Source: Hyphomicrobiales bacterium
GTDB lineage: Bacteria > Pseudomonadota > Alphaproteobacteria > Rhizobiales > Xanthobacteraceae
Length of the DNA: 36,951 nt
NCBI GenBank assembly: GCA_013911975.1
Contig: JACESF010000042.1
Location: forward strand, 1-36,951
Direction of reading: 5' to 3'
The position numbers and the translations under genes were made by a program. This document shows positions 6,719 to 15,828 of the stretch, in pieces (positions within the stretch are counted from its first letter, which is position 1; every line of letters begins with the position of its first letter). A model generated the notes under the pieces. It saw only the letters and a list, made by a program, of their open reading frames with translations. It did no database searches and was not told the origin of the DNA.

Positions 6719-8138
6719 GCAGCCCGGCGGGGTCCAGCGCGCCCTTCAGCCGGGCCATGAGGTCGAGGGCCACCTTGTCCTTGTAGAGGCCCAGTTCCTC
6801 GCGCTTCAGCACGCCGATGCCGTGCTCGGCGGAGATGGAGCCGCCGAGCGAGGCCACGTAATCGTGCACCAGCCGGTTGAAGGGCTCCCAGGATTCCAGG
6901 AAGGCGGCCTTCGCCATGCCCACGGGCTGGCTCAGGTTGAAATGGATGTTGCCGTCGCCCACATGGCCGAACGCGCAGACCCGCACGCCGGGCATCTGCG
7001 CCTCGCACAGGCGGCTTGCCTCCACCACGAAGTCCGCCACCTTCGAGACCGGCACCGACACGTCGTGCTTGATGGAGCCGCCTTCGCATTTCTGGGCGTC
7101 GGACAGGTCCTCCCGCAGGCGCCAGAGCGCATCCGCCTGGGCTTCGCTGGCGGCGATCACGGCATCTTCCACCTCGCCCGCCTCGAACGCCTCGGCGAGG
7201 ACACCCTCCGCGAGGCCCGGCAGGTCCTCCACCGCGCGGGTGGAGGTGAGTTCCGCCAGCGCGAGGAAGGCGTGCGTGCCCTCCAGCGGGCGGCGATGGC
7301 CGGGCATGTGGCGCAGCACCAGGTCGAGGCCGAAGGCGGGCATCATCTCGAACCCGGTCAGGGCATCGCCCGCCACCGCGCGCAACCGGCGCATGAGCGA
7401 GAGGATCGCATGGGGATCGCGCACGCCGGCCATCACCGTGGTCCGGTGGCGGGGACGGGGGAACAGGCGCAGCACCGCCGCCGTGATGACGCCGAGCGTG
7501 CCCTCGGAGCCGATGAACAGGTCCTTCAGGTCGTAGCCGGTATTGTCCTTGCGCAGGCGCGACAGGCCGTTCCAGACCCGCCCGTCCGCCAGCACCACTT
7601 CCAGCCCCAGCGTCAGCTCGCGCATGTTGCCGTAGCGCAGGACCGCCGTGCCGCCCGCGTTCGTGGCGAGGTTACCGCCGATGCGGCAACTGCCCTCCGA
7701 GGCGATGGACAAGGGGAACAGGCACCCTGCCTCCTCGGCGGCCGCGCGCGCGCCGTGGAGCGTGACGCCCGCCTCCAGGGTGAGGGTGAGGTCGGTGGCG
7801 TCCACGGCGCGGACCTTGTCCATGCGCTCCAGGGAGAGGAGGAGGGCGCCGAACGGCACCTGCCCGCCCACGAGGCCGGTATTGCCGCCCTGGGGCACCA
7901 CGGGCAGCCCCGCTTCCGCGCAGGCCGAAAGGCACAGCGAGACCTCCGCCGTGCTCGCCGGCCGCAGCACCGCCGGCGCGGTGCCGGGAAACAGGCCGCG
8001 CGGCTCGGTGAGGTAGCGGGCCGTGTCCGCCGGGGCGGTGAGCACGCCGTGGGGGCCGAGCGCCTCGGAGAGATGCGCGATGACGGCGGCGACCTGGTCC
8101 GGGGGAAGGCGCAGCGGGGAGGGGGCGGTGCTGGACAT
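6684..8138 (-). CDS. FAD-linked dehydrogenase of the GlcD / D-2-hydroxyglutarate dehydrogenase type
   Basis: 484 residues from the ATG at 8138; a further upstream start (8243) would add a low-complexity extension. The N-terminal FAD-binding (PCMH-type) domain has VPQGGNTGLVGGQVP at residues 81-95 and later IGGNLATNAGGTAVLRYGN. The C-terminal oxidase domain carries GHVGDGNIHFNL, the metal-site histidines of the D-2-hydroxyacid group, and ISAEHGIGVLKREELGLYK. It ends in the usual LDPAGLLNPGKVLP. The family oxidises D-2-hydroxyacids (D-lactate, glycolate, D-2-hydroxyglutarate) and passes electrons to a flavoprotein or quinone acceptor. Motif spelling is closest to D-2-hydroxyglutarate or D-lactate dehydrogenases, but the substrate cannot be fixed from sequence. 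It is convergent with, and overlaps, the MFS gene. Confidence 0.9.
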   Translation of the reverse strand: MSSTAPSPLRLPPDQVAAVIAHLSEALGPHGVLTAPADTARYLTEPRGLFPGTAPAVLRPASTAEVSLCLSACAEAGLPVVPQGGNTGLVGGQVPFGALLLSLERMDKVRAVDATDLTLTLEAGVTLHGARAAAEEAGCLFPLSIASEGSCRIGGNLATNAGGTAVLRYGNMRELTLGLEVVLADGRVWNGLSRLRKDNTGYDLKDLFIGSEGTLGVITAAVLRLFPRPRHRTTVMAGVRDPHAILSLMRRLRAVAGDALTGFEMMPAFGLDLVLRHMPGHRRPLEGTHAFLALAELTSTRAVEDLPGLAEGVLAEAFEAGEVEDAVIAASEAQADALWRLREDLSDAQKCEGGSIKHDVSVPVSKVADFVVEASRLCEAQMPGVRVCAFGHVGDGNIHFNLSQPVGMAKAAFLESWEPFNRLVHDYVASLGGSISAEHGIGVLKREELGLYKDKVALDLMARLKGALDPAGLLNPGKVLPPAP

Positions 8139-8223
8139 GGCCGGGACACTGGCGGACGCGCCGCGCGCGATCAAGGGGCAAGGCGGTGCCGGGCTTCTCC
8201 TGTCCCGGCCCACCTGTCCCGGC

Positions 8224-8240
8224 TCACCTATCCTAGGTGA
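8224..8240. promoter_or_regulatory. Perfect palindrome TCACCTA-TCC-TAGGTGA between divergent genes
   Basis: Seven-base arms around a 3-base centre, in the 195-base gap between the FAD dehydrogenase (start 8138, minus) and the amidohydrolase (start 8334, plus). A related half site, CCCACCTGTCC, lies about 15 bases upstream. Size and position fit an operator for a dimeric regulator acting on one or both genes; no regulator gene is adjacent. Confidence 0.5.
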
Positions 8241-8333
8241 CATCGGGCAAGGCTTGTGGTGGTCTCGCCGGGCAATGGCGCCTCATGAGAAGGCCCGCGT
8301 CTCCCCGCCTGCCGCCCGGATGGAATTCGCCCC

Positions 8334-9293
8334 ATGAAGAAGATCGCCCTGGAAGAGCATTTCATCGTCCCGTGCCTGGAGGATCGCCTCATCGAGGGCA
8401 TGCCGGTGGTGACGCCGGAGGCCCAGAAAACCCTGGTGGACCTGCTGTCCGACCTGGGCGAGCGGCGCCTCGCCGCCATGGATGCGGCCGGGATTGAGAT
8501 TTCCGTGCTCTCCATTTCCGGCCCCGGCGTCCAGATGGAGCCGGATGCGAGCCGCGCCGTGGACCTCGCGCGGGAGGCCAACGACCTTCTGGCCGAAGGG
8601 GTGGCGCGCCATCCCGACCGCTATCGCGGCTTCGCCCACCTCGCCATGCAGGACGTGCGCGCCGCCACCCGGGAGCTGGAGCGCTGCGTGCGGGAACTGG
8701 GCTTCGTGGGCGCCATGGTGAACGGCCACACCCACGGCATCTACCTGGACAATCCCTGCTACGACCCGTTCTGGGCCATGGTTCAGGACCTGGACGTGCC
8801 CTTCTACATGCACCCCGAGGACTGCCACATCCTTCCCCATGTGCTGGAAGGCGCGCCGGAGCTGCGCAAGGCCACCTGGGAATGGAACATGGAGATGTCC
8901 GCGCATTTCCTGCGCCTGGTGTTTTCCGGCCTGTTCGACCGCTTCCCGCGCCTCAAGGTGGTGCTGGGCCACATGGGCGAGACCTTGCCCTATGTGCTGT
9001 GGCGCCTGGACAGCCGGGCGGACCTGATCACCGGCAAGCGGCCGCTGGCGCTGAAGCCGTCGGATTATCTGAAGCGCAACCTGTTCGTCACCACGTCCGG
9101 CCAGTGCGACGACGTGCCCCTCATCGCCGCGCTGTCGGCGCTGGGCACGGACAATGTGCTGTTCTCGGTGGACTATCCCTATGAGGAGTCCGCCGTTGCC
9201 GGCCGCTTCCTGGACAATGCCGCCATCGACGCGGCGACGCGGGAGAAGGTGGCGCGGCTCAATGCCGTGCGGCTCATGAACCTCAAGGTGTAA
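8334..9293 (+). CDS. Amidohydrolase-2 family, gamma-resorcylate (2,6-dihydroxybenzoate) decarboxylase-like
   Basis: 319 residues with the full-length pattern of the family: the start MKKIALEEHF, LGFVGAMVNGHTHG, DVPFYMHPED, LGHMGETLPYVLWRLD and VLFSVDYPYE. Metal ligands by comparison with gamma-resorcylate decarboxylase are E7, H9, H160 and D280; H213 in LGHMGE is the conserved second-shell/catalytic histidine. These cytoplasmic Zn/Mn enzymes catalyse non-oxidative decarboxylation of aromatic or related acids, or hydrolysis in close relatives. The match in motif order is strong, but the substrate is not shown. The gene stands alone on the plus strand, divergent from the FAD dehydrogenase. No aromatic-ring cleavage genes are near, so a classical resorcylate pathway is not supported by context. 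Confidence 0.88.
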   Translation: MKKIALEEHFIVPCLEDRLIEGMPVVTPEAQKTLVDLLSDLGERRLAAMDAAGIEISVLSISGPGVQMEPDASRAVDLAREANDLLAEGVARHPDRYRGFAHLAMQDVRAATRELERCVRELGFVGAMVNGHTHGIYLDNPCYDPFWAMVQDLDVPFYMHPEDCHILPHVLEGAPELRKATWEWNMEMSAHFLRLVFSGLFDRFPRLKVVLGHMGETLPYVLWRLDSRADLITGKRPLALKPSDYLKRNLFVTTSGQCDDVPLIAALSALGTDNVLFSVDYPYEESAVAGRFLDNAAIDAATREKVARLNAVRLMNLKV

Positions 9294-9302
9294 GGGCCGC
9301 CT

Positions 9303-9611
9303 TCAGGCGCTGTGCGCGCTCAATGTCTTGCGCAGCGCGGCCGGGTCGCCCTTCAGCCGGAAGGTCTTGACCCGCGCCGTGGCGCCAGAGGCCAGGGTGA
9401 CCTGCGAGGGGGAAATGCCGGCGGCGGCGGCCAGCAGCTTCGTCACCGCCGCATTGGCGGCGCCATCCTCCGGCGCCACGCGCACCCGCACCTTCAACAC
9501 CTCGCGACCGTCCGAAAGGGCGGCCGTGCCGTCCACCGCGTCGCGCCCGCCCTTGGGCGTCACGCGCACGCGGATCTCCAGCCCGTCCGCCGTCTCGCTC
9601 CAGAAGGGCAA
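9303..9611 (-). CDS. yggU: DUF167 / YggU family protein
   Basis: 102 residues, the usual family length. IRVRVTPKGGRDAVDG and LKVRVRVAPEDGAANAAVTKLLA are the family's central beta-alpha motifs. The best start is a TTG at 9611, only three bases after the yggT stop; no ATG precedes the conserved core. The function of YggU proteins is unknown. The order yggT-yggU matches enterobacterial yggS-yggT-yggU, but yggS is not in this window. Confidence 0.88.
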   Translation of the reverse strand: MPFWSETADGLEIRVRVTPKGGRDAVDGTAALSDGREVLKVRVRVAPEDGAANAAVTKLLAAAAGISPSQVTLASGATARVKTFRLKGDPAALRKTLSAHSA

Positions 9612-9614
9612 GGC

Positions 9615-9905
9615 TCAGAACACGTAGGGATAGACGTAGAGGCCGATCACGCGCTCGATGAAGAAGATCAGGAGGATCAGCACCATGGGCGACAGGTCGA
9701 GGCCGCCGAGGCTCGGCAGGATCGAGCGGATGGGCGCCAGCACCGGCTCCGTGATGCGGTACAGGAACTCCCCGACCGAGCGCACGAACTGGTTGTGCAT
9801 GTTCACGACATTGAACGCCACGAGCCAGGACAGGATGGCGGAGGCGATAAGCACCCACACATAGAGCTGGAGGACGATCAGGATCACGTCGAGAATGGCG
9901 CGCAT
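9615..9905 (-). CDS. yggT: YggT family integral membrane protein
   Basis: 96 residues with two hydrophobic blocks (ILDVILIVLQLYVWVLIASA, and MVLILLIFFIERVIGLYVY at the C-terminus) flanking the conserved YRITEPVLAPIRSILPSLGGLD, the family signature. It is a small inner-membrane protein; family members have been linked to membrane or osmotic functions, but no reaction is known. It is upstream of and nearly abutting yggU, forming a two-gene operon. Confidence 0.92.
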   Translation of the reverse strand: MRAILDVILIVLQLYVWVLIASAILSWLVAFNVVNMHNQFVRSVGEFLYRITEPVLAPIRSILPSLGGLDLSPMVLILLIFFIERVIGLYVYPYVF

Positions 9906-10031
9906 CGGCGAAGAATTCCTCGGCAGGGCGGCGGCGGGCTCGCAACGAGCCGCTCATGTCCGCACCAATAGCCAAGGCCGCACGACTTGAACAGAGCGAA
10001 CGCGCCCAACAGCGCGCAGGAGGGGCAGCCC

Positions 10032-10256
10032 TCAGCCGGTGGTGGCGTCGCCCTCGTGCGGGCGCTGGGGATCGGGAAGGCTGCCCGCGCCGGGGGTCTT
10101 CTCTGGGTCCGTCAGCTTCGGGCTGGCATGGGGCCCCGCCGCCGGAGGCGTGTCCGGCTTGAGGCTCGGCGTGGAGGCGGGTTTGGAGGCCGGGGCCTTT
10201 TCGGAGGCTTTCTCGTTCCGCTCCGGGGGCGTCGAGACGGTGTGCTTGGCTGTCAT
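10032..10256 (-). CDS. Small Pro/Lys/Ala-rich hypothetical protein
   Basis: 74 residues from the ATG at 10256 (an alternative start lies at 10277). The composition is low complexity, with repeated Pro, Lys, Ala, Thr and Glu (SEKAPASKPASTPSLKPDTP). No membrane segment, signal peptide or domain is seen, and the product is probably disordered. It sits in its own gap between yggT and accA. The coding case is weak: high GC keeps stop codons rare, and no clear ribosome site is visible. Confidence 0.35.
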   Translation of the reverse strand: MTAKHTVSTPPERNEKASEKAPASKPASTPSLKPDTPPAAGPHASPKLTDPEKTPGAGSLPDPQRPHEGDATTG

Positions 10257-10301
10257 CGCATTTCTCACAATCACCACTTTTGATCCTTAACGCCGGGGGA
10301 G

Positions 10302-10322
10302 GGCGCAAGGTTGCGTTGCGCC
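10302..10322. repeat. Inverted repeat GGCGCAA-N7-TTGCGCC upstream of accA
   Basis: Perfect 7-base arms separated by 7 bases, between the small hypothetical gene and accA, about 115 bases before the accA ATG. It could be a leader hairpin or an operator; no T-run follows. The rest of 10257-10436 shows only a TTGACT (near 10351) without a credible -10. Confidence 0.4.
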
Positions 10323-10436
10323 AGCCGCAGAGCGCCAGGCGCCTGCGGTGCTTGACTCCCCCGCCGGCCGCAGGCAGCTTCCGCCCGCTTTCAGGCGCGG
10401 TCAGGCGTCGTTCATCTTCCAACCCCGCGAGCATCC

Positions 10437-11387
10437 ATGCGCAGCTATTTGGACTTCGAGAAGCCTGTGGCCGAGCTGGAGGCGAAGGTCGAGGAACTGC
10501 GCGCGCTCTCCACCGGAGACGGCGTCGCCATCGCGGAGGATGTGCAGCGGCTGGAGACCAAGGCGCGCGAGGCGCTGGTCCAGCTCTATGCGAACCTAAC
10601 CCCCTGGCAGAAGACCCTGGTGGCGCGCCATCCGCTGCGGCCGCATTTCTCGGACTTCGCCAAGGGCCTGTTCGACGATTTCACGCCGCTCGCCGGCGAC
10701 CGCAAGTTCGGCGAGGACGAGGCCATCATCGGCGGCTTCGCCCGGTTCCGCGGCGAAGCGGTGTGCGTGATCGGCCACGAGAAGGGGTCCACCACGGAAT
10801 CCCGCATCCGGCACAATTTCGGCATGGCCCGGCCCGAGGGCTACCGCAAGGCGGTGCGCCTCATGGAACTGGCGGACCGGTTCCAGCTTCCAGTGGTGGC
10901 CCTGGTGGATACGGCCGGCGCCTATCCCGGCATCGGCGCCGAGGAGCGCGGACAGGCCGAGGCCATCGCCCGCTCCACCGACGCCTGCCTGGGGCTGACC
11001 GTGCCCAACGTGGCGGTGATCATCGGCGAGGGCGGCTCGGGCGGCGCCATCGCCATCGCCACCGCCAACAAGGTGCTCATGCTGGAGCACGCGGTCTACA
11101 GCGTGATCTCGCCGGAAGGCGCGGCCTCCATCCTGTGGCGCGACACCGCCAAGGCGCAGGAAGCGGCCACCAACATGAAGATCACCGCGCAGGACCTGCT
11201 GCGCTTCGGGGTGGTGGACAGCATCATCAAGGAGCCCACCGGCGGCGCGCACCGGGACGCGAAGGCGGCCATCGCGGCCACCGGCGATGCCATCGCGGAC
11301 GCGCTCTCGGGCCTTGCGGGGATGGACGGGATCGCGGTGCGCAAGGCGCGCCGGGAGAAGTTCCTCGCCATCGGCCGCACGCTCTGA
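10437..11387 (+). CDS. accA: Acetyl-CoA carboxylase, carboxyltransferase subunit alpha
   Basis: 316 residues, the standard proteobacterial length. The start [21 protein letters not shown] is the typical N-terminus. The crotonase-like carboxyltransferase core follows with [62 protein letters not shown] and [14 protein letters not shown]. With AccD it transfers the carboxyl group from carboxybiotin to acetyl-CoA, giving malonyl-CoA for fatty-acid synthesis in the cytoplasm. It is monocistronic here; accD, accB and accC are not in view. All conserved blocks are intact. Confidence 0.97.
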   Translation: MRSYLDFEKPVAELEAKVEELRALSTGDGVAIAEDVQRLETKAREALVQLYANLTPWQKTLVARHPLRPHFSDFAKGLFDDFTPLAGDRKFGEDEAIIGGFARFRGEAVCVIGHEKGSTTESRIRHNFGMARPEGYRKAVRLMELADRFQLPVVALVDTAGAYPGIGAEERGQAEAIARSTDACLGLTVPNVAVIIGEGGSGGAIAIATANKVLMLEHAVYSVISPEGAASILWRDTAKAQEAATNMKITAQDLLRFGVVDSIIKEPTGGAHRDAKAAIAATGDAIADALSGLAGMDGIAVRKARREKFLAIGRTL

Positions 11388-11616
11388 GAGGCGGCTAAGG
11401 GCGCTCTTAACCCTTCATTAACCCCAATCTTGCGTGGCGGTTGCACCGCAGCGTCATTCCGCCCGCGAGGGCCGGAACCATCTCAACTTGGCCTCAATTG
11501 GCCGCTTCTGTGCCAGGAAGCGACGGACCTTCTTCCCTTTTTCGCCGTCATGCGGTAACGGCCCATCAAGGGTAGGCGTCCTAAACATGTCGCTCATTGC
11601 GCCCGGAACGGACATT

Positions 11617-11620
11617 GGAG
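11617..11620 (+). promoter_or_regulatory. GGAG ribosome site selecting a TTG start
   Basis: GGAG lies seven bases before the TTG at 11628, which begins the lipoprotein signal MSRPLPRFPRLRIAALATVA. No ATG or GTG fits the signal peptide better. Confidence 0.6.
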
Positions 11621-11627
11621 TTCTGCG

Positions 11628-12848
11628 TTGAGCCGTCCGCTGCCTCGCTTCCCCCGCCTTCGCATCGCCGCCCTGGCCACTGTGGCCGCCCTTGCGCTCG
11701 CCGGCTGCACGGGCGACGGCAACGACATCTCCGCCAAGGCCCGGCAGCCTCTGTCCGCGAAGACGCTGGCGCTGATCGACGAGAAGGGCATGTCGCCCCA
11801 GAGCCCGATCCTGGTGCGCATCTACAAGCAGGAAGCGGAGCTGGAGGTCTGGAAGGAGAAGCGCAACGGTGAATATGCGCTGCTCAAGACCTATCCCATC
11901 TGCCGCTGGTCGGGCGATATCGGGCCCAAGGTGAAGATCGGCGACCGTCAGGCGCCCGAGGGCTTCTATACGATCACCCCGGGTCAGATGAACCCGAACT
12001 CCTCCTATTACCTCTCCTTCAATCTCGGCTTCCCAAACGCCTATGACCGCTCCTACGGGCGCACGGGCGAGTTCCTCATGGTGCACGGCGACTGCTCGTC
12101 GGCCGGCTGCTACGCCATGACGGACGAGCAGATCGCCGAGGTGTACGCCCTGGGACGCGAGGCGTTCGAGGGCGGCCAGAAGTCGTTCCAGGTGCAGGCG
12201 CTGCCGTTCCGCATGACGGCCACCAACCTCGCCAAGCACCGCAACAATCCCGCCATGCCCTTCTGGAAGAACCTGAAGGAGGGCACGGACGCCTTCGACG
12301 TCTCGCACCGCGAGCCGAAGGTGAATGTCTGCAATCGCCGCTATGTGTTCAACGCGACGCCGGACGGCGGCCGCGGCTTCGACGCCAACCTGCCGTGCCC
12401 GTCCTACACGGTGGAACCCACCGTGGCGCAGGCGGTGTTCAACAAGCAGCACGCGGACGACGCGAAAGTGGCCGAGATCATCGGTTCCACGCCCATGGCG
12501 CCGAGCCGCGCGGGCGTGGACGGCGGCATGCACCCCATCTTCCTGGCGAAGTTCAAGGAAGAGAACCCGGCCTACCAGGACGGCCCGGTCGTCGCCGCGG
12601 CCCCCGCGCCGGGGACGATCCCCAAGACCACCCGTCCGCCGCGGGTTCAGGACGACGGCTTCACGCCCATCGGCGCCGTCGCCTCCACGTCCGGCACGGC
12701 CACGCTGATGTCCATGGCGCCGGTCGCCACCCCGCCCGCCGCCGCGCCGGGCCAGCAGACGGCCAGCCTCTCGTCCTCGGCCACCGCCTCGACCCTGTCG
12801 GGCGCCAACGGCATCCTGCCCTCCGCCGGCTTCGGCACCACGCGCTGA
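11628..12848 (+). CDS. Lipoprotein L,D-transpeptidase-family (YkuD/YafK-like) murein enzyme with long C-terminal tail
   Basis: 406 residues from a TTG with a well-placed GGAG. The signal peptide ends in a lipobox LALAGC (C27), so the product should be a lipoprotein. The YkuD domain spans about 60-225: IRIYK-type strands (ILVRIYKQEAELEVWK), RQAPEGFYTITPGQMNP, and the active site HGDCSSAGCYAMT with H153 and C161. This is the YafK/LdtF-like branch, whose E. coli member cleaves the Braun lipoprotein-peptidoglycan link rather than forming crosslinks; whether that applies here is inference. Residues about 235-406 are an extra C-terminal region, ending Ala/Pro/Ser/Thr-rich, with no domain I know. 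It is monocistronic, preceded by a 240-base gap and followed by a terminator. Confidence 0.9.
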   Translation: MSRPLPRFPRLRIAALATVAALALAGCTGDGNDISAKARQPLSAKTLALIDEKGMSPQSPILVRIYKQEAELEVWKEKRNGEYALLKTYPICRWSGDIGPKVKIGDRQAPEGFYTITPGQMNPNSSYYLSFNLGFPNAYDRSYGRTGEFLMVHGDCSSAGCYAMTDEQIAEVYALGREAFEGGQKSFQVQALPFRMTATNLAKHRNNPAMPFWKNLKEGTDAFDVSHREPKVNVCNRRYVFNATPDGGRGFDANLPCPSYTVEPTVAQAVFNKQHADDAKVAEIIGSTPMAPSRAGVDGGMHPIFLAKFKEENPAYQDGPVVAAAPAPGTIPKTTRPPRVQDDGFTPIGAVASTSGTATLMSMAPVATPPAAAPGQQTASLSSSATASTLSGANGILPSAGFGTTR

Positions 12849-12905
12849 GCCGGCGTCCGTCCCGGTTCCCCCCGGGCGGGTTCGGGCTCTCTCTTTGAAG
12901 ATCGC

Positions 12906-12935
12906 AGGGCGCCTCCGGCTCGGGGGCGCCCTTTT
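12906..12935 (+). terminator. Intrinsic terminator after the L,D-transpeptidase gene
   Basis: Stem AGGGCGCC (12906-12913) pairs with GGCGCCCT (12925-12932), with an 11-base loop, followed by TTT. It lies 57 bases past the stop codon. Confidence 0.8.
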
Positions 12936-12980
12936 CGTTTCCGTGGCGCCGCACGGCGGGCGCGGGGATCCGGCAAAAAG

Positions 12981-13016
12981 AAAACCGCACCCGGCCGCGC
13001 GGCCGGATGCGGTTTT
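12981..13016. terminator. Bidirectional terminator between the transpeptidase gene and secA
   Basis: AAAACCGCA (12981-12989) pairs with TGCGGTTTT (13008-13016), with an inner CGGCC-GCGC-GGCCG hairpin. On the minus strand it ends in a T-rich run (TTTTCTTTTT) about 30 bases after the secA stop. On the plus strand it ends in GGTTTTT. It therefore serves secA and backs up the terminator at 12906. Confidence 0.88.
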
Positions 13017-13047
13017 TGCGCGTCTCAGCTTTCGCCCGGCCTGATCC

Positions 13048-15828
13048 TCAGGCGAAGCGGCCGTGGCAGTGCTTGTATTTCTTGCCGGAGCCGCACGGGC
13101 AGTTCTCGTTGCGGCCCACCTTGCCCCAGGTGGAGGCATCGTTGGGGTCGCGCTCCGCGACCGCCACGTCGCCGGCGATGGCCGGGCTCGGGCGCAGGCC
13201 GATGGCGGCGCCCGCATTGGCCATCTCGTCCTCGCCCGTGCTGGCATCGATGTGATGCGCCTCCATGGGGGGAAGCTCTTCCATGGGCGGCGGGGAGGTG
13301 ACGATCTCCACCCGCATGAGCTGCGAGGTGACGATCTCCCGCAGCCGCCCGAGCAGGGCGGCGAAGAGCTGGAACGCCTCTGACTTGTACTCGTTCAGCG
13401 GATCACGCTGGCCGTAGCCGCGCAGGCCCACCACCTGGCGCAGATGGTCCAGCATGGCGATGTGCTCGCGCCAGAGGTGGTCCAGCGTCTGCAGCAGGAC
13501 CGACTTCTCCACGTAGCGCATCAGCTCGGGCCCGTACTGGGCGCTCTTGCTGGCCATCCATTCGTCGGCGCGCTGGATGACGCGCTGGGTGACTTCCTCG
13601 GAGCCGATGCCCTCTTCCTTCGCCCAGTCCTCGATCGGCAGGGCGAGGGTGAGCACGTCGCGCACCGCGAAGTCGAGCCCGGCCACGTCCCACTGCTCGG
13701 GATAGGAATTGGCGGGAATGTATTTGGCCACGAGGTCGGTGACGACCGAGTGGCGCATGTCCTCCACGGTCTCGGCCACGTCCTCGTCGTTCATCAGCTC
13801 GAGGCGCTGCTCGAACACGACCTTGCGCTGGTCGTTCAGCACGTCGTCGTACTTCAGCAGGTTCTTGCGGATGTCGTAGTTGCGCGCCTCGACCTTCTGC
13901 TGCGCCTTTTCCAGCGCCTTGTTGATCCAGGGATGGATGATCGCCTCGCCTTCCTTCAGGCCGAGGCGCTGGAGCATGCCGTCCAGGCGGTCCGACCCGA
14001 AGATGCGCATCAGGTCGTCGTCGAGGGAGAGGAAGAACTTGGAATGGCCGGGGTCGCCCTGGCGGCCGGAACGGCCGCGCAGCTGGTTGTCGATGCGCCG
14101 GCTCTCGTGGCGCTCCGTGCCGATGACCATGAGGCCCCCGGCTTCCAGGGCGGTCTTCTTCAGCGCGGCCACTTCCTCACGGATGGCGGCTTCCTTGGCC
14201 GCCCGCTCGGGGGCGTCCTCGGCGATCGCCGTCAGCTCCTGCGAGATGCGCATGTCGGAATTGCCGCCGAGCTGGATGTCCGTGCCGCGGCCCGCCATGT
14301 TGGTGGCGATGGTCACCGCGCCGGGTACGCCGGCCTGGGCGACGATGTAGGCTTCCTGCTCGTGGTAGCGGGCGTTCAGCACCGCGAAATTCTTGCCCGC
14401 CATGTGGCCGGTGAAGGCCTCGGGGTCCGAGAAGTCCTTCTGCTTGAACCCGGCCGCGCGCAGGCGCTCCGCCAGAAGCTCCGACTTCTCGATGGAGGTG
14501 GTGCCCACCAGGACCGGCTGACCGCGCCCGTGCGCCTCGTCGATCAGCTTGATGATGGCGTCGTATTTTTCCTGCGCGGTGCGGTAGACCTCGTCGTCGT
14601 CGTCCACGCGCGAGACCGGCATGTTGGTGGGGATTTCCACCACGTCGAGCTTGTAGATGTCGGAGAATTCCGCCGCCTCGGTGGAGGCCGTGCCGGTCAT
14701 GCCGGCGAGCTTCTGGTAGAGGCGGAAATAATTCTGGAAGGTGATGGAGGCGAGGGTCTGGTTCTCGGGCTGGACCGCCACGTGCTCCTTGGCTTCCAGC
14801 GCCTGGTGCAGGCCCTCGGAATAGCGCCGGCCGGGCATCATGCGACCGGTGAACTCGTCGATGATCACCACTTCGCCGTTGCGGACGATATAGTCCTTGT
14901 CGCGCTGGAACAGGGTGTGGGCCCGCAGCGCCTGGTTCACGTGGTGCACCACCGAGACGTTCTCGATGTCGTACAGGGAGGCGGACTTCAGCAGCCCGGC
15001 CTCGCTCAGCGTGCGCTCCATCTTCTCCATGCCCTCTTCGGTGAGGGCCACGGCGCGCTGCTTCTCGTCCACCTCGTAGTCGCTCTTGGCGAGGTGCGGG
15101 ATGAAGGTGTCGATGGTGTTGTAGAAGTCGGAGCGGTCTTCCAGCGGGCCGGAGATGATGAGCGGCGTGCGCGCCTCGTCCACGAGGATCGAATCCACCT
15201 CGTCCACGATGGCGAAGAAGTGCGGCCGCTGCACCATGTGGGCGCGGTCATACTTCATGTTGTCGCGCAGATAGTCGAAGCCCAGCTCGTTGTTGGTGGC
15301 GTAGGTCACGTCGCATTCGTAGGCGGCGCGGCGCTGCTCGTCGTCGAGGCCGTGGACGATGATGCCCGTGGAGAGGCCGAGGAAGCGGTAGATGCGCGCC
15401 ATCCATTCCGCGTCGCGCCGGGCGAGGTAGTCGTTCACCGTCACCACGTGCACGCCCTTGCCGGCGAGCGCGTTGAGATAGACCGGCGCGGTGGCCACCA
15501 GCGTCTTGCCCTCGCCGGTGCGCATCTCGGCGATGCCGCCGTCATGCAGCACCATGCCGCCGATGAGCTGGACGTCGAAATGGCGCATGCCGAGCACGCG
15601 CCTGGAGGCTTCGCGCACGGTGGCGAAGGCGGGGACGAGAAGGTCGTCGAGGCTCTTTCCGGCGGCGATCTCCGCGCGGAACTGGTCGGTACGCGCACGC
15701 AGCGCGTCGTCGCTCAGGGCCGAAAGCTCGGGCTCCAGGGCATTGATGGCCTGGACAGTGGGGCGGTAGCCCTTGACCCTGCGGTCATTCGCTGAACCAA
15801 ACAGCTTACGAGCAAGTCCGCCGAGCAT
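13048..15828 (-). CDS. secA: Preprotein translocase ATPase SecA
   Basis: 926 residues, full length. The N-terminus is [20 protein letters not shown]. Walker A is TGEGKT (104-109), the helicase-like motif [20 protein letters not shown] follows, then [13 protein letters not shown] and [20 protein letters not shown] in the second nucleotide-binding fold. The C-terminal zinc-binding SEC-C tail is [18 protein letters not shown]. SecA drives ATP-dependent export of unfolded preproteins through SecYEG and binds SecB through the zinc tail. No truncation is seen. It is transcribed alone, convergent with the transpeptidase gene and ending before the bidirectional terminator. Upstream there is a leader of up to about 250 bases and a candidate promoter. 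Confidence 0.98.
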   Translation of the reverse strand: MLGGLARKLFGSANDRRVKGYRPTVQAINALEPELSALSDDALRARTDQFRAEIAAGKSLDDLLVPAFATVREASRRVLGMRHFDVQLIGGMVLHDGGIAEMRTGEGKTLVATAPVYLNALAGKGVHVVTVNDYLARRDAEWMARIYRFLGLSTGIIVHGLDDEQRRAAYECDVTYATNNELGFDYLRDNMKYDRAHMVQRPHFFAIVDEVDSILVDEARTPLIISGPLEDRSDFYNTIDTFIPHLAKSDYEVDEKQRAVALTEEGMEKMERTLSEAGLLKSASLYDIENVSVVHHVNQALRAHTLFQRDKDYIVRNGEVVIIDEFTGRMMPGRRYSEGLHQALEAKEHVAVQPENQTLASITFQNYFRLYQKLAGMTGTASTEAAEFSDIYKLDVVEIPTNMPVSRVDDDDEVYRTAQEKYDAIIKLIDEAHGRGQPVLVGTTSIEKSELLAERLRAAGFKQKDFSDPEAFTGHMAGKNFAVLNARYHEQEAYIVAQAGVPGAVTIATNMAGRGTDIQLGGNSDMRISQELTAIAEDAPERAAKEAAIREEVAALKKTALEAGGLMVIGTERHESRRIDNQLRGRSGRQGDPGHSKFFLSLDDDLMRIFGSDRLDGMLQRLGLKEGEAIIHPWINKALEKAQQKVEARNYDIRKNLLKYDDVLNDQRKVVFEQRLELMNDEDVAETVEDMRHSVVTDLVAKYIPANSYPEQWDVAGLDFAVRDVLTLALPIEDWAKEEGIGSEEVTQRVIQRADEWMASKSAQYGPELMRYVEKSVLLQTLDHLWREHIAMLDHLRQVVGLRGYGQRDPLNEYKSEAFQLFAALLGRLREIVTSQLMRVEIVTSPPPMEELPPMEAHHIDASTGEDEMANAGAAIGLRPSPAIAGDVAVAERDPNDASTWGKVGRNENCPCGSGKKYKHCHGRFA

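Noticed and set aside
13444..15795. Plus-strand open frame of about 780 codons antisense to secA
   Set aside because: secA is certain on the other strand; the frame has no conserved motif.
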